This document shows positions 34,437 through 43,269 of a DNA stretch of 64,000 nt, one piece after another. The position numbers and the translations under genes were made by a program. The DNA comes from Pseudorhodoferax sp. Leaf265 (lineage in GTDB: Bacteria; Pseudomonadota; Gammaproteobacteria; Burkholderiales; Burkholderiaceae_C). The stretch lies in assembly GCF_001422365.1 (NCBI RefSeq), contig NZ_LMMT01000037.1:270776-334775 (forward strand), in the 5' to 3' direction. The first letter of the stretch is position 1, and the number at the start of each line of letters is the position of its first letter. The notes below the pieces were generated by a model. That model was not told where the DNA came from and did not search any database. It saw only the letters and a program-made list of their open reading frames with translations.

Positions 34437-35405
34437 CTACTCGACCTCGATCTTCACGCCGCTGTCGACCAGGGCCTGGAGCTTGCGCGACTCGGCGCCC
34501 AGGAAGGCCGCGAACTGCTGTGGCGTGCCGGGCGAGAGCTGCAGGCCGGTCTCGGCGATGGCGGCCTGGACGGCAGGGTCCGCCAGCGCCGTGCGGATGT
34601 CGGCATTGAGCTGGTCCGCGATGGGCTGCGGCGTGCGCGCGGGCAGCAGCATGCCGTACCAGGTGGCGTAGAGCAGGTCCACGCCGAGCTCGCGGAAGGT
34701 CGGCACCTCGGGCGCCGCGGGGTGGCGCTGCGCCGAGGCGATGGCGATCGCACGCAGAGCGCCGTTGCGCGCCAGCGGCATCGAGGAGGTGCCGTCGAAG
34801 ATGCCGTCGACCACGCCCGCGATCACGTCGTTCTTGGCCGGTGCCGCGCCGCGGTAGGGCAGGTGCAGGATCTTGGCGTCGATGGCGCGGCCCAGCAGTT
34901 CCAGCGCGATGTGCGGGCTGGAGGCGTTGCCCGAGGAGGCGAGCCGGAGCCGGTCGGGGCCGGCGTGGGCGCGCTCCACCACGTCCTTCAGGCTCTTGAG
35001 CGGCGAGCGGCCCGAAACGAACAGGATCAGGCCGTTGGCGCCGATCTGCACCAGCGGCTTGAGCGCATCGGCCTTGTACGGCATGGTGCTGCGCAGGATG
35101 GGGTTGGAGGTGTAGGCGTAGGCCGTGAACAGCAGCGTGTGGCCGTCGGGCGCGGCATGGGCCACGAACTGCGTGCCGATCAACGTGCCGGCGCCGCCGC
35201 GGTTCTCCACCACCACGGGTTGGCCCCAGAGCTGGGACAGCTTGTGGGCCAGCACGCGCGTGTGGCCGTCGGTCGGGCCGCCGGCCGTGTAGGGCACGAC
35301 GATGGTGACGGGCCGCGTCGGGAAGCGGTTCAGGGCGCGGCCGGTTCCGGCCAGTGCGAGCAGCGTGGCGCCGCCCAGGCTTTGCAGCATCTGGCGCTTG
35401 TGCAT
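34437..35405 (-). CDS. Bug-family (TTT) solute-binding protein
   Basis: A 322-aa receptor with a leader (KRQMLQSLGGATLLALAGTG) and mature motifs FPTRPVTIVVPYTAGGPTDG, ENRGGAGTLIGTQFVAHAAP and [20 protein letters not shown]. It is second in a two-gene unit with the SMP-30 lactonase gene, 18 bp apart. The pairing suggests the ligand is related to a lactone or its hydroxy acid. The ATG follows AGGAGACACC. Confidence 0.92.
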   Translation of the reverse strand: MHKRQMLQSLGGATLLALAGTGRALNRFPTRPVTIVVPYTAGGPTDGHTRVLAHKLSQLWGQPVVVENRGGAGTLIGTQFVAHAAPDGHTLLFTAYAYTSNPILRSTMPYKADALKPLVQIGANGLILFVSGRSPLKSLKDVVERAHAGPDRLRLASSGNASSPHIALELLGRAIDAKILHLPYRGAAPAKNDVIAGVVDGIFDGTSSMPLARNGALRAIAIASAQRHPAAPEVPTFRELGVDLLYATWYGMLLPARTPQPIADQLNADIRTALADPAVQAAIAETGLQLSPGTPQQFAAFLGAESRKLQALVDSGVKIEVE

Positions 35406-35423
35406 GGTGTCTCCTGTCGTTGT

Positions 35424-36311
35424 TCAGTCCGGTTGGCCGAATGTGCAAGTCGGCAGGCCCGGCGCCGGCAGCCCGTCGACAGCGAACAGTCCGCCGTCCT
35501 GCGGCCGCGTGCCGGCCAGGTGCACGCTGCGCGAGATCGAGGTCACGTAGGCCGTGGCCAGCTGCGGCCCGCCGAAGCAAAGGCTGGTGGGGTGCGTGGC
35601 CGGCAGCGCAACGCGCCGTTCCAGCCGCCCGTCGGGCGCGAAGCGCGCGAGTTCGCCGGTGCGCACGAGCACGGCCCACAGATGGCCTTCGGCATCGACC
35701 GTGGCGCCGTCGGGGCCGGAGCCCAGCGCCTCGGTCTGCGCGAACACGCGCCGGCGCGCGAGCGGGCGCTCGGGGTGGTAGTCGAAGGCCCAGATGGTGC
35801 GTGCCGTGCTGTCGGCCACGTAGAGCGTCTGCCCGTCGGGGCTGAAGCAGGGGCCGTTGGTCAGCGCGAAGCCCTCGGCCAGCTGCTCGAGGCGGGCGTC
35901 GGGGCGCAGCCGGTACAGGCCGCCGAGCAGCGGGGCATCGGCCGCGCGGTTGTAGTGCAGCGTGCCGGCAATGAAGTTGCCCCAGGCGTCGCACTTGCCG
36001 TCGTTCAGGCGCAGGTCGGGGTGTTCGCTGTCGATGTGGGCCAGCGTCGTCAGTTGCCGCGTGCCGAAGTCGTAGCGTGCGAAGCGGTGCTGCAAGGCCA
36101 CGACCACGGCGTCGTCGCGGCAGGGCGCGACCGAGCCGACGGGGGCGGGCAGGCTGTGGGCCTCGCGCTGGCCCGTGGCGGGCCACCAGCGGTGCAAGGT
36201 GCCGGCCAGCGCATCGATCCAGGCCAGGGCCTGCGTGCGCGCATCCCAGCAGGGGCTTTCGCCGAGCCGGTCCAGGCTGTCTCCGATCCGGATGGTGTGC
36301 ATCTCGCTCAT
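35424..36311 (-). CDS. SMP-30/gluconolactonase-like lactonase
   Basis: A 295-aa six-bladed propeller hydrolase. Metal-site segments are visible: RLGESPCWDARTQALAWID (Glu), LRLNDGKCDAWGNFIAGTLH (Asn, Asp), LTNGPCFSPDGQTLYVADS (Asn, Asp), and PDGATVDAEGHLWAVLVRTG. Family members hydrolyse aldonolactones and other lactones with a bound divalent metal. The ATG at 36311 (MSEMHTIRIG) is chosen; one at 36302 is also possible. It is divergent from a CoA-transferase gene and shares a promoter spacer with it, consistent with lactone opening followed by CoA transfer. Confidence 0.9.
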   Translation of the reverse strand: MSEMHTIRIGDSLDRLGESPCWDARTQALAWIDALAGTLHRWWPATGQREAHSLPAPVGSVAPCRDDAVVVALQHRFARYDFGTRQLTTLAHIDSEHPDLRLNDGKCDAWGNFIAGTLHYNRAADAPLLGGLYRLRPDARLEQLAEGFALTNGPCFSPDGQTLYVADSTARTIWAFDYHPERPLARRRVFAQTEALGSGPDGATVDAEGHLWAVLVRTGELARFAPDGRLERRVALPATHPTSLCFGGPQLATAYVTSISRSVHLAGTRPQDGGLFAVDGLPAPGLPTCTFGQPD

Positions 36312-36360
36312 GGCGGCCAGTGTGGCCAGATTGGCGCGCGCCGCCAGCGAACGGGCGCAA

Positions 36361-36379
36361 AGCTGCTTTGCAGCTCCTG
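36361..36379. promoter_or_regulatory. CTTTGCARC-type promoter motif (site B)
   Basis: AGCTGCTTTGCAGCTCCTG contains the palindrome GCTGC-TTT-GCAGC. It lies in the 106-bp spacer between the lactonase (start 36311) and the CoA-transferase (start 36418), so one site could serve both. The match to site A is 15 of 19 bases. A TAGAGT box at 36405-36410 is a possible -10 for the CoA-transferase. Confidence 0.55.
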
Positions 36380-36417
36380 TCGCCATGGCGGTGTGGGCGG
36401 CTCCTAGAGTTGCCGGC

Positions 36418-37632
36418 ATGACCTTGCCCCCTCACTCCCCGCCGCCCCTGGAGGGCATCCGCGTCGTCGAACTCGGCAACTACATCGCCGGCCCCGGCAC
36501 CGCCATGGTGCTGCGCGACCTTGGTGCCGAAGTCGTCAAGATCGAATCGCTGGAGGGCGACGCGGCGCGCAGCACAGGCCCCTTCGGCATGGCCATGCTG
36601 CGCGCCTACAACCGCGACAAGCAGTCGATCGCGCTGGACCTGCGCCAGCCCCAGGGCCTGGCCGTGGCGAAGCGCCTGATCGCGCGCGCCGACGTGGTGG
36701 TGCAGAACCTGCGCCCGGGTGCCATGGAGTCGCTGGGCCTGGGCGCCGATGTGCTGCGGGCCGCGCAGCCGGCGCTGGTCCACGTCTCGATCGCGGGCTT
36801 TCCGGCCGGCGCGCCCTCGGCCGCACGGCCCGGCTACGACATTGCCGCCCAGGCCGAGAGCGGCATGATGTCGGTGACCGGCGAGCCGCAGGGCCTGCCG
36901 CAGAAGGTGGGCGCCACCATCATCGACGCGGCCACCGTGCAGGTGGCGGCCCAGGCCATCCTCGCCGCGCTGCTGCGCCGCGTGCGCACGGGCGTTGGCG
37001 AGACGATCCGGCTGTCGCTGCTGGAGGTGGCCTTGAACCTGCAGTTGCCCAACTGGAGCGACTACCTGGTGCGTGGCGTGGAGCCGCAGCGCAGCGGCGA
37101 CGGCCAGCCCATGGCCGCGCCGGCGGCCGACATCTTCGCCACGCGCGACGGCATGGTGGTGGTCTCGGCCTATGTGCAGGCGCACTGGGTGCGGCTGTGC
37201 AACTGCATCGGCGCGCCCGAACTCGCCAGCGACCCGCGCCTGGCCACCAACGAACTGCGCGTGGCCAACCGGGACGCCATGAAGGCCGCCGTGGGCGCGC
37301 GGCTGGCGCTGCTGGGCACCGACGCATGCGTGGACCTGCTCACGCGCAACGCCATCGTGGTCGGTGTGGTGCGGCGCTACAGCGATGCGCTGCGCAGCGC
37401 CGACTTCCAGGCCAGCAGCATGCTGATCGAGGCCGGCGCCAACGGCGCCGTGCCCGGCTACCGCAGCTTCGGCCTGCCCTACGAGCTGGCCGACACGCCG
37501 CGCCCGCCCAGCCAGGCCGCGCCGGCCCATGGCGCGCACACGCTGCAGGTGCTGCGCGAGGCCGGCTACGGCGCGGACGAGATCGCCGCGCTGCAGGCCG
37601 GCGGCGTGGTGCGGACCCCGGCCGCGTCCTGA
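36418..37632 (+). CDS. Class III (CaiB/BaiF) CoA-transferase
   Basis: A 404-aa family III CoA-transferase of full length. Seen: LEGIRVVELGNYIAGPGTAM, RDLGAEVVKIESLEGDAAR, NRDKQSIALDLRQPQGLAVA, ADVVVQNLRPGAMESLGLGA and RPGYDIAAQAESGMMSVTGE, the segment before the domain crossover. It would move CoA from a donor thioester to the acid released nearby. The ATG at 36418 is divergent from the lactonase. The binding protein at 37764 follows after 131 bp with its own motif copy. The substrate is unknown. Confidence 0.92.
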   Translation: MTLPPHSPPPLEGIRVVELGNYIAGPGTAMVLRDLGAEVVKIESLEGDAARSTGPFGMAMLRAYNRDKQSIALDLRQPQGLAVAKRLIARADVVVQNLRPGAMESLGLGADVLRAAQPALVHVSIAGFPAGAPSAARPGYDIAAQAESGMMSVTGEPQGLPQKVGATIIDAATVQVAAQAILAALLRRVRTGVGETIRLSLLEVALNLQLPNWSDYLVRGVEPQRSGDGQPMAAPAADIFATRDGMVVVSAYVQAHWVRLCNCIGAPELASDPRLATNELRVANRDAMKAAVGARLALLGTDACVDLLTRNAIVVGVVRRYSDALRSADFQASSMLIEAGANGAVPGYRSFGLPYELADTPRPPSQAAPAHGAHTLQVLREAGYGADEIAALQAGGVVRTPAAS

Positions 37633-37650
37633 GACGTGCACGACCTGGAA

Positions 37651-37673
37651 AGCAGCTTTTCACTCTTTGCAGC
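37651..37673 (+). promoter_or_regulatory. CTTTGCARC-type promoter motif (site C)
   Basis: AGCAGCTTTTCACTCTTTGC is followed by AGC, giving the core CTTTGCAGC at 37665-37673, 91 bp upstream of the Bug ATG at 37764. An AGCAGCTTT half at 37651 resembles the left half of site B. This links the Bug gene to the same regulon as sites A and B, though with less full-length similarity. Confidence 0.4.
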
Positions 37674-37763
37674 GCAGGCGTCGATTCCGCGCCTAAGCTG
37701 GCCGGGCATGGCGCAGCGTGGACGCCGCCCACCGACAGACAACGAGACAACGAAGGAGACACC

Positions 37764-38729
37764 ATGACCATTCGCCGAACCCTTGCCGCGCTGGCCCTGG
37801 GCCTGTGCGGCGCCCTGGCGGCCGTCCCGGCCCTGGCCCAGCAGACCACCCGCATCGTCGTGCCGTTCGCGGCCGGCGGCGGCACAGACCAGTATGTGCG
37901 CCTCTTGGCGGCCGAGCTCGGCAAGCACGGCCTGCAGGTGATCGTGGAGAACAAGCCGGGCGCCAGCGGCATCGTCGCGGCCGACCACGTGGCGCGCTCG
38001 CGGCCCGACGGGCTGACCGTGCTGATGAGCTCGATGAGCATCCTGGCGACCAACACCGTCCTCTACGACAAGCTGCCCTACGACCCGATCAAGGACTTCG
38101 CCTCGGTCTCGCAGATCGCCTACCAGCCGGCGATCCTGGTCGGCCGGCCCGACCTGCCGTACAAGAACATCAAGGAGATGGTGGCCTACGCCAAGGCCAA
38201 CCCCGGCAAGATCAACCGTGGCTCGCCGGGTGCCTCGATCCTGACCAACCTCGCGCCGCTGGCGTTCGAGCAGCAGGTCGGCATCCGCACCATGCACATC
38301 CCGTTCAACGGTGACACGCCAGGCCTGCAGGCGCTGCTGGGTGGCCAGATCGACGTGCACGGCACCTCGATCACGGGGCCGCTGCCGCACATCAAGGCTG
38401 GAAAGATGATCGTGCTGGGCGTGATGGACAGCAAGCGCCTGCCGCAGGTGCCGGATGCGCCGACCTTCAAGGAGCAGGGCTACGACATCGAGGCGCTGCT
38501 CGCGTACGCGCTGTCGGTGCCGGCGGCCACGCCCAGGGACGTGGTCGAGCGGCTCAACCGCGCGGTCAACCAGGTCATCGCCGACCCCGAGTTCGTGGCG
38601 CGCGCCCGCGCCATGGGCATGGAGCCGCGCGGCGGCACGCCGGAGGAACTGAACCGCTTCATGAAGACCGAGTCCGAGCGCTGGATCCCGTTGCTGCAGA
38701 GCCTGAACCTGCCCAAGCAGGGGCAGTGA
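37764..38729 (+). CDS. Bug-family (TTT) solute-binding protein
   Basis: A 321-aa receptor with a clear Sec signal peptide (ALALGLCGALAAVPALA, cleavage before QQTTR). Motifs: TTRIVVPFAAGGGTDQYVRL, ENKPGASGIVAADHVARSRP, and MHIPFNGDTPGLQALLGGQI, where the usual HxPY(K/R)G reads HIPFNG. It lies 131 bp after the CoA-transferase with AAGGAGACACC before its ATG. It is the sixth Bug protein in 38 kb. A terminator-like hairpin follows at 38878. Confidence 0.92.
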   Translation: MTIRRTLAALALGLCGALAAVPALAQQTTRIVVPFAAGGGTDQYVRLLAAELGKHGLQVIVENKPGASGIVAADHVARSRPDGLTVLMSSMSILATNTVLYDKLPYDPIKDFASVSQIAYQPAILVGRPDLPYKNIKEMVAYAKANPGKINRGSPGASILTNLAPLAFEQQVGIRTMHIPFNGDTPGLQALLGGQIDVHGTSITGPLPHIKAGKMIVLGVMDSKRLPQVPDAPTFKEQGYDIEALLAYALSVPAATPRDVVERLNRAVNQVIADPEFVARARAMGMEPRGGTPEELNRFMKTESERWIPLLQSLNLPKQGQ

Positions 38730-38877
38730 GGAGACCCTCGGGTTTCCAGCCCCTCGCGCAGGCGAGCGGCGATGACATCGGGCACTGGCGGCAGGGCGCG
38801 GGGTGCGCCGCGCCGCGCGAAGCGGAGGGCTTGATCACCGCTTGCATCCTGCGAAGAAGCGGACCAGGCGCGCGGAA

Positions 38878-38900
38878 CGTCCTGGGCGATCCCCAGGACG
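38878..38900. terminator. Hairpin between convergent genes
   Basis: CGTCCTGGG and CCCAGGACG form a perfect 9-bp stem with a 5-base loop, between the Bug gene (plus) and the PEP-CTERM gene (minus). There is no T tract on either side, so it may be a bidirectional or factor-dependent stop. The rest of the 226-bp spacer shows no gene. Confidence 0.5.
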
Positions 38901-38955
38901 CTGCCGGCTCCCCGGCCTCGCGCCCGGGCCGGCACGCGCAGACGCCAGCGAACCC

Positions 38956-39621
38956 TCAGCGGGCCCGGCGGCGGGCCCAGCCCAGGGCGCCCAGGCTCAG
39001 CAGCAGCAGTGAGGCCATGCCCGGTTCGGGCACCTCGCCCGCAGGCGCTTCCAGCACGAAGGCCAGGTTGTCGGCATAGCCGTCGTTGTCGCCGCCGCCG
39101 TTGCGCTCCATCGACAGCCAGAACGCCAGCGAACTGGTGCCCACCGGCAGCAGGCCGTCGGTCTCGCGGTAGAACAGGCCGGTCTGGTTGTTGCGGTCGG
39201 CAGCCGTCACGGCGCCGATGGCAGCGCCGCCGATCTCGGCGCCGAAGGCATCGAGGAACTGCACGTAGAACAGCGCGTTGTCCGTCTGGTTGCTCCAGCC
39301 GCCGAGCCAGCCGCTCAGCGAGTAGCTGATGGACTGGGTCGTGGCCGTGCCGAAGTCCAGCGCCTGGTAGCCGACGGCGTAGGCGCCGGTGCCCGTGAAC
39401 ATCTTGGCGCCGCGGTCGTCCGGCCCCGGCTGCGTGGGCAGCACCCAGTTGCTGCCATAGCTGACGGACTGGATGTTGCCGTAGGTGTCGTAGCCGCTCC
39501 ATCCGGCGGTGCCGGCCTCGGCATCGCCGTTGACGACCAGGTTGCTGCCATAGACGGCAGCCGCCTGGCTGCTGCAGGCCACGGCGAGCAGGGCCGTGGC
39601 AAGAAGGTGTCGAAAGTTCAT
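38956..39621 (-). CDS. PEP-CTERM sorting-domain exported protein
   Basis: A 221-aa secreted protein with a signal peptide (residues 1-22, HLLATALLAVACSSQAAA) and a C-terminal PEP-CTERM anchor: VPEPGMASLLLLSLGALGWA then RRRAR. The middle is a beta-sandwich-like domain (SNLVVNGDAEAGTAGWSGYD, GWLGGWSNQTDNALFYVQFL) of the carbohydrate-binding, DUF642-like style. The anchor is recognised by an exosortase, not present in this window, in bacteria that make exopolysaccharide. It starts 19 bp after the phospholipase stop, so the two are probably one message. Confidence 0.9.
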   Translation of the reverse strand: MNFRHLLATALLAVACSSQAAAVYGSNLVVNGDAEAGTAGWSGYDTYGNIQSVSYGSNWVLPTQPGPDDRGAKMFTGTGAYAVGYQALDFGTATTQSISYSLSGWLGGWSNQTDNALFYVQFLDAFGAEIGGAAIGAVTAADRNNQTGLFYRETDGLLPVGTSSLAFWLSMERNGGGDNDGYADNLAFVLEAPAGEVPEPGMASLLLLSLGALGWARRRAR

Positions 39622-39640
39622 TGCAGGAAATCCTTGGGGT

Positions 39641-41812
39641 TCAGTTGATGCGGAACTGGTCCAGCTGGGCGGCGCCCTGCATCGCGGGGTCGCTGATCGA
39701 GGGCAGGCCGTTCTCCAGGTGGCCGGCAAAGCGGCGCAGCCAGGTCGGTGCGCCGTTCACGCGCAGGCTGTAGTCGTACCAGTGCGAGCTCGTGCCCAGC
39801 GGCAGCCGCAGGCTGCTGCGCGAGCGCGCCACCACGCGCACCTCGGGCAAGGTGTTCGTGTAGTACTTGTTGGCCGTCAGCTGGAAGGTGCAGGGCTGGC
39901 CGCCGTTGTTGACGAGTTCGAGCACGAGTTCGCCCGTCGCGCGTTCGGCACGCACGATCACCTCGGGCAGCGCCGCGCCGCTGGCACGCCGCACGTCGCC
40001 CGTGATGTGGCGGTGAAAGCCGTTCGGCCCCAGCACCCAGAGGTCGTAGGCGGCGCTGGCGGCCCAGCGGCCCTGCAGCTGCTTGCCGGCTTCCACGGTG
40101 TAGCGGCGCGGCACCTGGTCCAGCGCCAGGCGGTCGTAGACATGGAACACGGCACCGGCTTCCCCGGCGTTCTCGAACGTCAGCAGCACGGCACCGGTCT
40201 CGACCTGGGCCTGCACCTGCAGCTCGTAGGGCAGCGCGCGCGCGGGACGCACGCCGGCGGCCTGCACCGGTGCGGCGAGCGTGGTCGGCGTGGCGGGCAC
40301 CTTGGTGTTGGGCAGCGCCAGCGATTGCGCGCGGCGTGCGGCCGTGGCCGGCAGCAGCTGCATGAAGCCGTTGTCCTCGGGGTTCACGAAGTCGAAGCAG
40401 GACAGCAGGTTGCCCGAGACGGCCCGGCGCCACGGGCTGATCAGCGGCTCCTGCACGCCGAAGCGCGCCTCGATGAAGCGCAGCACCGAGCTGTGGTCGG
40501 CCACCTGCGAGTTGACCCAGCCGCCCTTGGTCCAGGGCGAGACCACGTACATGGGCACGCGCGGGCCCAGGCCGTAGGGGCGGTTGATGGTGCGGGGGTC
40601 CGCGCCATTGAGCACGTTGTGGTATTCGCCCGTGGTGTCCACGGTCGAGGCGCCGGCCAGCTGGGCCTGTGCAGGGTTGGCGTTGTAGGCCAGGTACGAG
40701 GGCACGGCCGGCGGCGGCATGTGGTCGAAGAAGCCGTCGTTCTCGTCGAAGTTGATGAGCAGGACGGTCTTGCTCCAGACCTCGGGGTTGGACGTCAGGG
40801 CGTCCAGCACGCGGGCCGTGTAGTCGGCGCCCGAGGCCGGGCTCGAGGGCCCCGGATGCTCGGAGCCTTCAGCGGTGGCGACGATCCAGCTGACCTGGGG
40901 CAGCCGGTCGGCCAGCACGTCGGCCTTGAGCAGGTCCAGGTCGCGCGTGCTGACGCCACGGTCGCGCAGGGCCTGCGAGTAGCCCGGGCGCAGGTACCAG
41001 GCATTGCGGAAGCTGCGAAAGCCGGCCAGCGGGTTGTCGGTGAAGTTGTCCGCCATGTTCTGGTAGACCTGCCAGCTGATGCCGGCGGCCTGCAGGCGTT
41101 CCGCGTAGGTGGTCCAGCGGTAGTCGGTGTTCTGGTCGGGGTTGAAGCTGTCCCGGCTGTTGTCGGTCGACGGGCCGCCCGCGACGGACAGCGGATCGTT
41201 GTGGCCGGTCCACAGGAACAGGCGGTTGGTGTTGGTGCCGGTCTGCGTGGCGCAGTGGTAGTGGTCGCACAGCGTGAAGGCGCGTGCCAGGGCGAACTGG
41301 AACGGCAGGTCGCCCTCGGCGTAGTAGCCCATCGAGTGGTTCTGCTTGGCCGCGCACCAGTCGTTCATGCGGCCGTGGTCCCAGGCCAGTTGCGCATCCA
41401 GCCAGGAGTGCGGCGTGCCGGCCACGCGCATGACCGGGAAGTCCTGCTCGGTGTTGAGGCGGAACGGTGCGATGGGCTTGCTCGTCGGCCAGTTCGGGCG
41501 GCCCGGCACGGGCGCGCCGCCCACCGTCTGCTGCACGAACACGGACTTGCCGCTGAACAGGTTGGGCCGGTCCTTCACGGGGATCGGGAATGGATCGCCG
41601 AAGCCGCGCACGCCTTCGAGCGTGCCGAAGTAGTGGTCGAAGCTGCGGTTCTCCTGCGTCAGCACGACGATGTGCTCGACGTCCTGCAGGGTGCGCGTGC
41701 GCTGGTTGGCGGGCAGGGCCAAAGCGCGCTGGATGGCCGGCGGGAAGCTGGCCAGCACGGCGCTGGCGCCGCCGGCCTGTGCCAGGGTGCGCAGGAAGTC
41801 GCGGCGGCTCAT
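39641..41812 (-). CDS. Tat-exported phospholipase C (phosphocholine-type, AcpA/PlcN superfamily)
   Basis: A 723-aa phosphoesterase-family enzyme, the usual size for non-haemolytic phospholipase C. The leader is a textbook Tat signal (SRRDFLRTLAQAGGASAVLA). The catalytic core has DVEHIVVLTQENRSFDHYFG (metal Glu/Asn), AKQNHSMGYYAEGDLPFQFA, FTLCDHYHCATQTGTNTNRL and LLINFDENDGFFDH with the metal Asp and Glu. Two C-terminal DUF756-type beta repeats follow (about 510-600 and 620-700). It would cleave phosphatidylcholine-like lipids outside the inner membrane, giving phosphate and choline. A PEP-CTERM gene follows. Confidence 0.9.
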   Translation of the reverse strand: MSRRDFLRTLAQAGGASAVLASFPPAIQRALALPANQRTRTLQDVEHIVVLTQENRSFDHYFGTLEGVRGFGDPFPIPVKDRPNLFSGKSVFVQQTVGGAPVPGRPNWPTSKPIAPFRLNTEQDFPVMRVAGTPHSWLDAQLAWDHGRMNDWCAAKQNHSMGYYAEGDLPFQFALARAFTLCDHYHCATQTGTNTNRLFLWTGHNDPLSVAGGPSTDNSRDSFNPDQNTDYRWTTYAERLQAAGISWQVYQNMADNFTDNPLAGFRSFRNAWYLRPGYSQALRDRGVSTRDLDLLKADVLADRLPQVSWIVATAEGSEHPGPSSPASGADYTARVLDALTSNPEVWSKTVLLINFDENDGFFDHMPPPAVPSYLAYNANPAQAQLAGASTVDTTGEYHNVLNGADPRTINRPYGLGPRVPMYVVSPWTKGGWVNSQVADHSSVLRFIEARFGVQEPLISPWRRAVSGNLLSCFDFVNPEDNGFMQLLPATAARRAQSLALPNTKVPATPTTLAAPVQAAGVRPARALPYELQVQAQVETGAVLLTFENAGEAGAVFHVYDRLALDQVPRRYTVEAGKQLQGRWAASAAYDLWVLGPNGFHRHITGDVRRASGAALPEVIVRAERATGELVLELVNNGGQPCTFQLTANKYYTNTLPEVRVVARSRSSLRLPLGTSSHWYDYSLRVNGAPTWLRRFAGHLENGLPSISDPAMQGAAQLDQFRIN

Positions 41813-42241
41813 GGCTGCGCCTTCGTGCGCGGGAACGCAAAGTTGGAGGAGTGCATTGTTGTGAGGTTCCAGTCGATGGGGTGCCGCCGGGCGCATGCGC
41901 CGGTCAGGGCGAAGGCAATGTAGGCAGCGACCGTGAACACCCGATGACATGCGCCTCGGACGCCCGCACCGGGCGGCACCGCATGGCCGCCGCGGCGCGC
42001 GCCGGGCCGAGCGCTTCGCATTGCCGGCCGGTGGCCGCTGACGATGTCGGCGCCTCGTCCTACGCGGCGGCTTCGGTCCGCATTCCGCGATCGTCCGTAT
42101 CAGGCAGTGATCGGGTGTGCTGCCTTCGCCTTGCGGCGTGGACCAGGCGGGCATTTGGTTGCGCCTGCGCAGCCGCGCAGGTGCCCACCCACGGTGGCGC
42201 CATGCCGATACCGGCGCGCGGCCACCCTACAGGAGCAAGCC
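41813..42241. promoter_or_regulatory. Divergent 429-bp spacer, phospholipase versus ferritin-like gene
   Basis: This is the longest stretch without a gene in the window. It must hold promoters for both directions. Visible structure: an inverted repeat CCTGCGC-N4-GCGCAGG at 42164-42181 and a GC palindrome near 41894. A small minus frame overlaps the phospholipase start, but its codons and hydrophobic tail are not convincing. No phosphate-box (PhoB) sequence was clear. Confidence 0.4.
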
Positions 42242-43210
<969 letters not shown>

Positions 43211-43221
43211 GCCCCGGACCG

Positions 43222-43248
43222 GCCCCGCGCATGCGGGGCTGGCTGTTT
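43222..43248 (+). terminator. Terminator-like hairpin after the ferritin-like gene
   Basis: GCCCCGC-GCAT-GCGGGGC is a perfect 7-bp stem with a four-base loop, followed by TGGCTGTTTCC. It lies 12 bp after the stop at 43210 and before the ZIP transporter start at 43270. The short T run makes it a weak intrinsic terminator. Confidence 0.6.
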
Positions 43249-43269
43249 CCATCCGCACGAGGACGCACC

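Noticed and set aside
34300-37641. A 1113-codon open frame on the minus strand
   Set aside because: It is antisense or out of frame to the Bug, lactonase and CoA-transferase genes, has Arg/Ala/His-rich low-complexity translation and no family motif; it is open only because of high GC.
38730-38955. Possible gene remnant in the spacer before the PEP-CTERM gene
   Set aside because: Short frames look protein-like for a few residues only. The clearest structure is the 9-bp hairpin at 38878.
41813-41950. Sigma-54 site upstream of the phospholipase/PEP-CTERM pair
   Set aside because: A TGG...GC pair exists on the minus strand but the spacing is not 10 bp.
41809-42021. A 70-codon minus frame overlapping the phospholipase start, with a hydrophobic stretch
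   Set aside because: No ribosome site, most of it is Arg/Gly-rich, and it overlaps the Tat leader in another frame.
42100-42241. ChrR-sigma-type promoter (TGATC ... TAA) before the ferritin-like gene
   Set aside because: A TGATC occurs near 42106 but the downstream element at the right distance is GC-rich and does not match.
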